A stretch of DNA of 64,000 bases from Pararge aegeria (Eukaryota > Arthropoda > Insecta > Lepidoptera > Nymphalidae). The DNA lies in NCBI RefSeq assembly GCF_905163445.1, contig NC_053191.1:9610001-9674000 (forward strand), given 5' to 3'. Shown piece after piece: positions 56,340 through 64,000 of this stretch (position 1 is its first letter; every line of letters begins with the position of its first letter). Position numbers and translations under genes: made by a program. The notes beneath the pieces were generated by a model. That model ran no database searches and was not told the DNA's origin. It saw nothing but the letters and a program-made list of their open reading frames with translations.

Positions 56340-56569
56340 TGTAATGTAAGTATTATCACTGTTAAAACTTAACAAATCCAATTTTTGGGGATCTTATATA
56401 TAGCACCCTTGACTAAGAGAAATAAAAACACTCAAGATTATTTACTAACGTCCTATTTTTCTAGAAAAGTAAAAATCAAATACCTACAAGAAAGTGACCG
56501 ATAATGTGTGAGTCAGATACTGTCAATGATTTTGATTGTCAAATTTCATATGTCAATCAAAATCATATA
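56340..56569. promoter_or_regulatory. ARPC3 5' flank up to the LINE insertion
   Basis: Only about 220 bp of unique sequence lie between the ARPC3 start codon and the LINE. It includes an 11-bp-arm palindrome, GATTTTGATTG...CAATCAAAATC, at 56528-56564, which overlaps the start of the target-site duplication at 56559-56569. Confidence 0.5.
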
Positions 56570-56809
56570 GACTCGGAAAAAAGATGGCGCGAAACAACGT
56601 TGAATTTTTATGCCGCCAAATATAAAATTTTCGGTTACAAAAATAATAACTGTTTTGAGTGTCTTTTTAATAGCTGTGGTTAACGCACGGGTCAGAGAGA
56701 CTTTGGTGTAAAGTATATTATAGTTTTGTGTTAATATTTTGTGCAATATTTGTTGTTGGTAAGTGCTTGCTTATTGTATTCGTCCGCCGAAGTACCAAGC
56801 TGGGGGAAC

Positions 56810-58210
56810 ATGGAGGCAGATCCTCCCATGCCCCCTGATCCAGGGGAGCATGTAGAAATCCCACAGCGTACGCCGACTTCCTCTGGTCGCAAGCGACCAC
56901 TAGAAGAGAAAATCCACGCCTCATTTAAAAAATCTATCAGTGATCCTGCATCTGCAAATCCCTCTATTCAGTTAATTTATATCCATCCATCCCTAGAAGT
57001 TGCATCTAAAAAATACTTGGACACGGATTCAGGCCCTTTTGTTGTTTACGTATCACGCGAAGTGACTGATCCCTCGGCCGGCTCTTCTATCAGGGCAATA
57101 AAATTCGGACAATTTTTATATAAGAATAAAATTAAATCTATTGTTAATGACGGTGTTAAGAGCGTAGGTAGAAATAAGATCTCTGTGGAATTTAAGTGCG
57201 GGGAAGCAGCTAATAGCTTTCTTACTAACCCTATTTTAGAAAATGCAGAATTTAAGGCATACATCCCTACGTTTAATATAACTCGAATGGGTCTAGTAAG
57301 AGGAGTTCCTGTTGAATGGCACCTGGACGAATTTGTTGAGTCTCTTGATCTCCCTTCCGGCTGTGGAGAGGTGCTCAAAGCCAGAAGACTTAACCGTAAG
57401 CAAATAACAGAAGGCATTGTGACTTGGGTTCCAACCCAATCGGTAGTCGTCACATTTAGAGGACAAGTTCTTCCCAATAAAATTTACTCATATCATACAT
57501 CTCTTCCAGTAGAAACGTACTATTTCCCTTCCATACAATGTGTGAATTGTTGTAGATTTGGTCATACAAAAATCCAATGCCGCTCAAAACCTAGGTGCTA
57601 CAAGTGTTCACAGCAACATACCGGAGATACTTGCAACATAACTATGGATGATGCATTATGCATACTTTGTTCAGGAGGGCATTTAGCTACTGACAAAAAC
57701 TGTTCTGAACATACACGCCAACAGTCTATTAAGCAGGCTATGTCTCAAGATAATATATCCTACATTGAAGCTTCTTCCCGTTTCCCGCCTAGCCACCCTT
57801 CTTATGCCGAAATATCTAAGCAAATGTTTGCTTCATCTAATAATCATGACTCTGGTCATGAAAATACCCAGTTTAAATCAATTCCTACACGATCTTACCG
57901 AAAAACGGTTATTAGCAGTCCTCGTCCTAGACCTAGTCCAGGAAAGGGATACGACCAAAAAGCTCATAAAAATATCATTGGTAACTGTTCATCTTCCCTA
58001 GGCAATGGCTGTGCCATTAATCCCAACCATGATCACTCCTACTTTACTAATTCTAGTGACAATGATGTCCCTGTTTTAAAAACATCCCTAATTGATCTTT
58101 TAGAAAAGATTACTACCCAATCATTACCGTCCAACGTTGCAAATATATTGATAAAAATCATCTCTCTTCTTCATAATGGACTTAGTCACAATTCTACAAT
58201 GGAACTGTAA
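56810..58210 (+). CDS. LINE ORF1: gag-like nucleic-acid-binding protein with CCHC knuckles (466 aa)
   Basis: ORF1 proteins coat the LINE RNA and act as chaperones in the ribonucleoprotein. The middle of the protein has three cysteine-histidine knuckles in a row (57537-57720): CVNCCRFGHTKIQC (C-X2-C-X4-H-X4-C), CYKCSQQHTGDTC and CILCSGGHLATDKNC. The N-terminus is Pro-rich (MEADPPMPPDPGEHVE). I chose the Met at 56810; the frame is open from 56741, but the extra 23 residues are hydrophobic and look like translated 5' UTR. The C-terminal 150 residues are Ser/Asn-rich and unstructured. It overlaps ORF2 by 35 nt. Confidence 0.85.
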   Translation: MEADPPMPPDPGEHVEIPQRTPTSSGRKRPLEEKIHASFKKSISDPASANPSIQLIYIHPSLEVASKKYLDTDSGPFVVYVSREVTDPSAGSSIRAIKFGQFLYKNKIKSIVNDGVKSVGRNKISVEFKCGEAANSFLTNPILENAEFKAYIPTFNITRMGLVRGVPVEWHLDEFVESLDLPSGCGEVLKARRLNRKQITEGIVTWVPTQSVVVTFRGQVLPNKIYSYHTSLPVETYYFPSIQCVNCCRFGHTKIQCRSKPRCYKCSQQHTGDTCNITMDDALCILCSGGHLATDKNCSEHTRQQSIKQAMSQDNISYIEASSRFPPSHPSYAEISKQMFASSNNHDSGHENTQFKSIPTRSYRKTVISSPRPRPSPGKGYDQKAHKNIIGNCSSSLGNGCAINPNHDHSYFTNSSDNDVPVLKTSLIDLLEKITTQSLPSNVANILIKIISLLHNGLSHNSTMEL

Positions 58211-61200
58211 AAGTCTACGTAGTAAAAAACATGAATTATCTTTACTAATAAACGAATATAAACCTGCCATTCTTGCCATCTCTGAGTCTTGGCTTAAGCC
58301 TGTTTCCCATTTTAGGGTCCCGGGCTTTGCTTGTCTGAGGGATGACAGGGATGATGGGTATGCGGGAAGCGCTATCCTAGTCAGACGCTCTCTCATCTAT
58401 TCCTCCATTCCTCTTCCCTCCCACAGTAAAAAGTTCAATGCTGTAGCTGTTAAAGTACTTAATATATATTTCCTCTCTGTGTATATTCCACACCCACATT
58501 CATCACTTATCCCAGAGTTGAAATCTATACTTCTATCACTAAATTCCCCTATTGTAGTAATGGGAGATTTTAACTCTCACCACACAGCCTGGGGTTCCCA
58601 CTCATGTGACGGGTTTGCGATTCTTTTGATGGAACTCTTTGATGAGCTTGACATATGTATTCTCAATAACGGATCTCCGACAAGAAGAGTATACCCAGAT
58701 CAGAACCCTAAGTCTGCTTTAGACCTATCTCTTTGTTCTCCTTTTTTAGCCTCACTTATGTCTTGGCAAACCCTCCCAAGCTCGCACGGCAGCGATCATT
58801 TCCCTATTCTTCTCACTTTGGCCCAAAGGTCGATTCCGTTCAAAGTGCCTAACCCGCTACTTAAGTATAAGCTAACAAAAGCACAATGGCCTGCGTACGC
58901 AGATTCCGTTGATAGGTTTATTGATTCTCTCTCAGCTGCTGGAAGTGGTGGTGATTGTTTAATTTACTATGAGCAATTTGTTAAAATTCTGAAATCATCA
59001 GCTAACCTCCATATTCCTATAAAAAAAACTGAACGTGACTTTTACTCATCTCCACCCTGGTGGGATGACGAGTGTACAAACATGATTAAAAAACGCAAGG
59101 AAGCCGAGTCCTCTTATACAATGAATATGACTCGTAGCAATTTTCTTGATTACCAGCGTACTAATGGTATAACTAGGAGACTTATGTCTAAAAAGAAAAA
59201 AAACGGTTGGGTAGATTACTGTGAATCGTTAGATCCCCGTTCTCCCTCGTCCTCAGTTTGGAATAAAATTAAGCGTTTCCGGAACTCTGTTACATCTACA
59301 GATCCTTCATCGAACGATACAAATATCTGGCTTGAAGCCTTTGCAGATAAACTTGCTCCTCCGTATGTCCCTTGTGGAAGTAGCTTTACTCCTTCCTCAT
59401 CTTTATTATCTGGCAATGAAATGGATGCCCCATTTTCGTTTGATGAACTTCAAGGAGTTCTTTCAAGTCTTAAAGATTCAGCCCCTGGGGCCGATGGCAT
59501 ACCGTATTCCTTTTTGGTAAAACTTAACGAAAAAGCAAAGCATTTTTACCTTGATTTGATCAACAGTTTTTTTTTAACAGGAATAGTCCCGGAATCTTGG
59601 AGAACTCAAGTCATAATCCCAATACGAAAACATGGTAAAGACCCCATGGATCCAAACTCTTACCGTCCCATAGCTCTTTCCTCCACGTTAGCCAAAATTA
59701 TGGAGCACTTGATAAAAATCAGATTGGAATGGATAGTAGAAAGTAGAGGTTTATTGGCCAAGTCCCAATTTGGCTTCCGAAAGGGACTCGGAACAATGGA
59801 TAGTCTTGGAGTCATTACGACAGATATTCGAACAGCCCTGGCTAAAGGAGAGTATCTTGTGGGTGTATTTCTTGACATAGAATCAGCATATGATAGTGTT
59901 CTCCTTCCGCTTCTGAGACATAAACTGCATCTGCTGAATATTCCGCCGAGGTTAACTCAAATCATATTAAATCTTCTATCAACCCGAAATATTCTGGTGA
60001 AAACCCCTTCTTCTTTTCTTCCCCCCAGAACCATCTGGAGAGGTCTCCCTCAGGGGTCTGTCTTAAGTCCATTGCTTTATAGTATTTACTCCTATGATCT
60101 CGAACTGTCTGTCGTAAGCTTTTGCAATGTTCTACAATATGCTGACGATATCGCTCTGTACGTTAGCTCCAATTGCATGGAAAATATCACAAGTAACTTA
60201 AACTCTGCATTGTACTATTTAGGCCAGTGGTTATTAGATCATGGTATGTCTCTTTCTATCGATAAGTGCAAGGCAGTAGTCTTTACTCGGAAAAGAATCA
60301 TTCCAGATGCTTATATTATGTATAATGGTCAACGCATTACCCTCGAAAATAAGGCCAAATTTTTAGGTGTTGTACTTGACTCAAGACTCAATGGCGCGTC
60401 TCATGTTCTACACGTCAGTAAAAAATGTGAAAGTGGCATTAACATCCTCCGTGCATTGTCAGGGGTGTGGTGGGGTGCTCACCCCTACTCCCAAAAACTT
60501 CTTTATAATGCAATAATCCGCAGCCACATGGACTATGGCCTATTTGTTCTTGACCCCATTAACAAATTGTCAACTGAAAAGCTAAACAAAATACAATACA
60601 GATGTCTAAGAATAATACTTGGTGCCATGAAGTCATCTCCCACCAATGTACTGCAAGTGGAATGCGTTGATCCCCCAGTTCAGATAAGAAGCCAGTATTT
60701 ATGTGACCGCTTTATCTGTAAAGTTTTACAACTTTCTTCGCATCCGTTATTTGATAGCCTTCGACGGCTATCTTCTGTTGTCAAAACAAACCAAGACCTC
60801 CCTTTTCTTTTAAATAGTTTTCGTAAATTCACATCTCTTCCTCATCCAATTCAGTCATCTCCAATGATATCCCTTTTTTCTACACCATTCAAAAGTTTGA
60901 CTTATAAACCATCCATTGTTAATTTAAATATACATAACGATACAATTGAGGCCAACCAAAGGTTCAATGAAATTATTCATAGTAACTGGCCCGAGTACCT
61001 TACCATCTATACGGATGCCTCCAAATTATCTCTGTCTGGTTGCGTTGGCGTAGCATGTTGGATACCAAAATACAAAATTGGTATTCAATTCAAGTGTCCC
61101 CCACAATCTTCAGTATTTACTGGAGAGTCTATAGGTATATTGGAAGCAATCCTCTTTGTGGAAGCCCATAACATAAAACGAACAATAGTACTAACTGACT

Positions 61201-61865
61201 CCTTAAGCTGCTTACAAGCACTAAAGGATAATCCGTTTCGCTCTAAGATGAGAATCTCCATCATATTAAGGATAAGAGAGGTATTGCAAACATGTCAGCA
61301 GAAAGGCCTTACCGTTGTGTTAGGATGGGTTCCAGGTCACTCAGGCATCATTGGTAATGAGACAGCTGACGCTTGGGCTAAACTTGCAACTGAATCGGGT
61401 TCTATGACCTATTTTAAAATCCACCCGCAAGACCTTCGTTGCTTAGCAAAATCTGACTTGGAGAAATCTTGGAACTCAGTGTGGGTCGAATCAAAATCGG
61501 TTAAAGGAAAACAATATGCTTCAATCCAGCCTAATATCCCCCGAAAACCTTGGTTCTTTATTCATAAAAAATCTGTTCGCTGGGTCACGTCAACTATCAG
61601 TCGTCTACGGATTGGACATGCTTGTACCCCAGTACATTTGACAAAAATAAGAGTTCGAGATCATTCTCTGTGTGAGTGTGGCCTGGACGAAGGATCAGTC
61701 TCACATATCCTTTTTTCCTGCCCGAAATTGCCCTTTAATCTGTATGATATACTTCCTTCTAAAATTCCTCGTCCCTTAAATGCCGAGTGTGTGTTAATGT
61801 CAGTGTATAGTCGGTATGTTAAACATCTATGCAAATTTATTAAAATTAACAAATTAAAACTATGA
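58176..61865 (+). CDS. LINE ORF2: endonuclease, reverse transcriptase and RNase H polyprotein (1,229 aa)
   Basis: Order of domains: AP endonuclease at about residues 1-230 (LQWNCKSLRSKK, AISESWL, MGDFNSHHTAWGS, GSDHFPIL), reverse transcriptase at about 425-710 (APGADGIPYSF, NSYRPIALSSTLAKIMEH, GVFLDIESAYDSV, GLPQGSVLSPLLYSIYSYDL and the active-site YADD at 655-658), RNase H at about 940-1075 (IYTDASKLSLSGCVG with Asp947, GESIGILEAI, LTDSLSCLQAL, WVPGHSGIIGNETADAW). All expected catalytic acids are present. Near the end CECGLDEGSVSHILFSC forms a C-H-C cluster common to these LINEs. No stop or frameshift. Translation probably depends on reinitiation or frameshifting at the 35-nt overlap with ORF1. 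Confidence 0.92.
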   Translation: MDLVTILQWNCKSLRSKKHELSLLINEYKPAILAISESWLKPVSHFRVPGFACLRDDRDDGYAGSAILVRRSLIYSSIPLPSHSKKFNAVAVKVLNIYFLSVYIPHPHSSLIPELKSILLSLNSPIVVMGDFNSHHTAWGSHSCDGFAILLMELFDELDICILNNGSPTRRVYPDQNPKSALDLSLCSPFLASLMSWQTLPSSHGSDHFPILLTLAQRSIPFKVPNPLLKYKLTKAQWPAYADSVDRFIDSLSAAGSGGDCLIYYEQFVKILKSSANLHIPIKKTERDFYSSPPWWDDECTNMIKKRKEAESSYTMNMTRSNFLDYQRTNGITRRLMSKKKKNGWVDYCESLDPRSPSSSVWNKIKRFRNSVTSTDPSSNDTNIWLEAFADKLAPPYVPCGSSFTPSSSLLSGNEMDAPFSFDELQGVLSSLKDSAPGADGIPYSFLVKLNEKAKHFYLDLINSFFLTGIVPESWRTQVIIPIRKHGKDPMDPNSYRPIALSSTLAKIMEHLIKIRLEWIVESRGLLAKSQFGFRKGLGTMDSLGVITTDIRTALAKGEYLVGVFLDIESAYDSVLLPLLRHKLHLLNIPPRLTQIILNLLSTRNILVKTPSSFLPPRTIWRGLPQGSVLSPLLYSIYSYDLELSVVSFCNVLQYADDIALYVSSNCMENITSNLNSALYYLGQWLLDHGMSLSIDKCKAVVFTRKRIIPDAYIMYNGQRITLENKAKFLGVVLDSRLNGASHVLHVSKKCESGINILRALSGVWWGAHPYSQKLLYNAIIRSHMDYGLFVLDPINKLSTEKLNKIQYRCLRIILGAMKSSPTNVLQVECVDPPVQIRSQYLCDRFICKVLQLSSHPLFDSLRRLSSVVKTNQDLPFLLNSFRKFTSLPHPIQSSPMISLFSTPFKSLTYKPSIVNLNIHNDTIEANQRFNEIIHSNWPEYLTIYTDASKLSLSGCVGVACWIPKYKIGIQFKCPPQSSVFTGESIGILEAILFVEAHNIKRTIVLTDSLSCLQALKDNPFRSKMRISIILRIREVLQTCQQKGLTVVLGWVPGHSGIIGNETADAWAKLATESGSMTYFKIHPQDLRCLAKSDLEKSWNSVWVESKSVKGKQYASIQPNIPRKPWFFIHKKSVRWVTSTISRLRIGHACTPVHLTKIRVRDHSLCECGLDEGSVSHILFSCPKLPFNLYDILPSKIPRPLNAECVLMSVYSRYVKHLCKFIKINKLKL

Positions 61866-62113
61866 TTTTTATATTTTGGATATAAAATTTGAATTCTATT
61901 TTATCTTCAAATGATTTTTAAATTCATGCGTACTTAGGTCATTTCACTAACAACTACTATTGCAGGTCGAAGTTATGAAATAGACATTTCTTTTTCTTTA
62001 CTGACCACTCTAGTTCGTGCCTTTTCCAAGCTACTTGACACTGGCAAAGTACATTGTGCTGTTTTGGCACTACGAAAAGCCATAAATCAAAAGAAGAAGA
62101 AGAAAATCATATA

Positions 62114-63691
62114 ATATTTTTTAATCTTGGTTTACGGTTTAGGGTTCTTACCACTGACTACCATTACACTTTAGTAGTTTAATAGAGGTCAAATGAAAAT
62201 ACACTTCATCAGGCCAGTGGTTCTTACCCTTCTATTTTTATGCCTGTCGTGAACGGGACACTTAGTTTAACAAAAATCTTAAATGTATATAAATGGAAAC
62301 GTATTTTCTAACAATTGTCCAATTAATATTTTAGTGAAATACAAATAAAGCTTGAAATTAATCATATTTAAAAAGAAATTTTTCACTCGATCGTTTTATT
62401 TACGCACAGATGACGCTACGTGGTTTGATTAGACCATTAACGGGGCAATTTTAAAATAACATTTTTAAGCCCGTTTTTGCATACATTGTAAAAAAATCTA
62501 AAATCATTTTTATGGGTATAATTCAGCACTATTATTTAAAACACCAAGTCTAGGCATGGCTGTACGTTGATATAGTTTTGCCTTTTTCCTATGGGAAGGA
62601 ATAAAGAAAAAAAATTACCTGACGGTTGACATTGAGACACGACTCATTTGTCAATTGTTATAGTCGTAAAAATGTAATAGGCCCGTTTTGACATTTGTCA
62701 TCGCGACGTAACTAGTTATGGAACCATAAGACTCTGTACTCGATACTCACGATAAATCAATTCAAGTTTGTATCAGTACTTGATTGATATTATTATGTAT
62801 TGTAAAGTGTTCGTTCGTTCAAAGTATTCCTTTAACTTCACAACCAATACGCGTGACTGGCTGTTGATTATACGTCCACTTTTCAACATGTTGAAACAGA
62901 GTTAGTACTATATAACAACAAACACAAAAATCGAGTCAAATCACTATGTTTAATTTAATGTCCAAAATAGAAGAGCCAAAGTTAACGTAATAGTAAACAA
63001 TTTATATCAAACTTAAACGAGCGCACAGTCAACTTTACAAGATGAGGAACGAAAAACTGCGCAGTGCGCGCGGGGACGCTTAAGTCATGTGCCGCTTGGT
63101 CAGATACATCATCTCAGACTCATTATTTAGAACCCATTTTGAGAACCAAGCTTATTCTTTGCAGTAAAGATAACTACACAATATTTAATTTCGATATTCA
63201 GTAAAAAAATGGTTACAGCTCTAGTATAAAAAAAAAAAAGACTGAGAACGTAACTGTTTTCGGAACGTTTCGCAACAATTATAAATTGCATGCTACTATG
63301 AAGTAAGCGCAAAAAGAATACTCGCGATATATTCTTTCATATTATTTAACGTCCCAAAAAAATTTACGTATTTTTTAAAACACTGTATGTAATTGATTTT
63401 TATTTTTTTGTTTCTTTCAGTTTCGTTCCAAGTTACATTCTATGGTCTTGCACAAATGTCAAAACGGGCCTATTACATTTTTCCGACTATAACTGGTTTG
63501 TGCCTTGTGGCCATGGAGTAGAGGTACCTCTATACTCCATGCTTGTGGCTCATTCGTCCTTGACGCCGCCTTCAGCCTTAGTTGCATACATTTTAAGGTT
63601 ACTTTTTGCGCTGAAAAAGTCAAAACTGAAGATATCTTGGGTCTTTAAATTCTATTTACAAAACAGGATTAAAAGAGGTTCAAACGTAAAA
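62114..63691. promoter_or_regulatory. 5' region of the CCDC86-like gene with a TIR element
   Basis: No ORF was recognised. It contains the inverted pair described at 62655-63493 and a near-palindrome CATGGAGTAGAGG/CCTCTATACTCCATG at about 63512-63542. The transcription start could not be placed. Confidence 0.4.
62655..63493. repeat. TIR-type element of about 840 bp, non-autonomous
   Basis: TTATAGTCGTAAAAATGTAA, then TAGGCCCGTTTTGACATTTG, on the left is repeated in reverse complement on the right (CAAATGTCAAAACGGGCCTA, TTACATTTTTCCGACTATAA). The interior has no transposase frame. It ends about 200 bp upstream of the CCDC86-like start codon. Confidence 0.6.
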
Positions 63692-63882
63692 ATGTCTGAA
63701 GATACCAGTGATGTTGTTTCGAATATAATCAAAAGCTTAAATAAAAGTGAAGACATAAATGCTCCAGCACATGTTCAAGATAAAGTGGCACGCAAAACAA
63801 CAAAAGTTACTAACAACAAAAAAAATGATCTTTTGCGAGGTAAACCCAAATCAGGCCGCTTTTGGAAATCTAAGAAAGAAAG
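63692..63882 (+). CDS. CCDC86: CCDC86/Cgr1-like nucleolar protein, first coding exon only
   Basis: The exon runs from ATG (MSEDTSDVVSNIIKSLNKSE) to a donor AAGAAAGAAAG/GTAAAA and encodes 63 complete codons plus two bases. The end, LLRGKPKSGRFWKSKKER, matches the conserved start of the Cgr1/CCDC86 domain (usually GKPKSGRVWK followed by a basic run), a family of lysine-rich nucleolar proteins linked to ribosome biogenesis. I chose this Met over the upstream in-frame one at 63500, because the preceding frame is hydrophobic, unlike the family, and crosses a repeat end. The remainder lies beyond the window. Confidence 0.6.
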
Positions 63883-64000
63883 GTAAAACCAAACTTGACT
63901 TTATTTATTTACTTTAGTAGACAGTCCGATTCAAAAAGTAAGTCGTCGCGAAAGTAATCAGAGACAGTAGCTTTACGCAAGTACAGTCAACTGTTCCGTC

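Larger units (their letters stand above)
56570..62102 (+). mobile_element. full-length non-LTR retrotransposon with RNase H (I-group-like), flanked by 11-bp target duplication
   Basis: AAAATCATATA occurs at 56559-56569 and again at 62103-62113, exactly bracketing a unit with a 5' UTR, two long intact ORFs, a 3' UTR and a short (GAA)n tail (about 62090-62102). This is the structure of a complete target-primed insertion. Few LINE clades have an RNase H domain (I, LOA, R1-related groups); EN-RT-RH order plus a CCHC ORF1 points to the I superfamily. Both ORFs are free of stops, so the element is recent and possibly active. The leading As of the duplication may belong to the tail. Confidence 0.85.

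Noticed and set aside
57046..57477. 143-aa minus-strand ORF
   Set aside because: Shadow of LINE ORF1, which has the zinc knuckles on the plus strand.
63500..63691. N-terminal extension of the CCDC86-like ORF
   Set aside because: Hydrophobic sequence beginning next to a repeat end and a palindrome. The downstream Met gives the expected acidic/polar start.
1..64000. CRISPR array, rRNA or prokaryotic operon
   Set aside because: No regularly spaced direct repeats, no rRNA-like sequence, and all real genes have spliceosomal introns.

Overview
The window is a piece of insect nuclear DNA, most probably from a butterfly or moth (Lepidoptera). The base composition is AT-rich. The genes have spliced, well-conserved animal exons. 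It is packed with tRNA-derived SINE fragments, fold-back MITEs and non-LTR retrotransposon remnants of kinds I know from lepidopteran genomes. I see no bacterial operons, rRNA, CRISPR array or convincing functional tRNA.

Layout. 1-310: C-terminal piece of a tyrosine recombinase of a mobile element. About 815-7462 (+): a gustatory-receptor-like gene in at least seven small exons, N-terminus not found, introns full of SINEs and MITEs. 7463-15712: repeat-rich DNA without a gene I can support. 15713-23697 (-): a C2H2 zinc-finger gene, nine exons traced, seven fingers plus an AT-hook-like motif, last exon not found. 24864-36597 (+): the complete coding region of the catalytic alpha subunit of AMP-activated protein kinase (seven exons, 520 aa). 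Its introns hold a nearly intact RTE-like LINE, decayed partial copies of its own fourth exon, and an unassigned minus-strand exon-like ORF. 36598-43838: repeats only. 43839-50149 (-): complete POLDIP2 coding region (six exons, 344 aa). 50874-53089 (+): complete short-chain acyl-CoA dehydrogenase (five exons, 406 aa). 53479-56339 (-): complete ARPC3 (five exons, 176 aa). 56570-62102 (+): a full-length two-ORF LINE with an RNase H domain, bounded by an 11-bp target-site duplication. 63692 onward (+): first coding exon of a CCDC86/Cgr1-like nucleolar protein, running off the window.

Arrangement. The zinc-finger and AMPK genes are divergent (about 1.2 kb apart). AMPK and POLDIP2 converge. POLDIP2 and the acyl-CoA dehydrogenase are divergent with 724 bp between start codons, and both products carry mitochondrial-type N-termini, so they may share a promoter. 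The dehydrogenase and ARPC3 converge with 389 bp between stop codons. ARPC3 and the CCDC86-like gene are divergent, now separated by the LINE and a TIR element.

All exon junctions were placed by hand from GT/AG signals, reading phase and remembered protein families. No alignment or transcript was available. Repeat boundaries are approximate.
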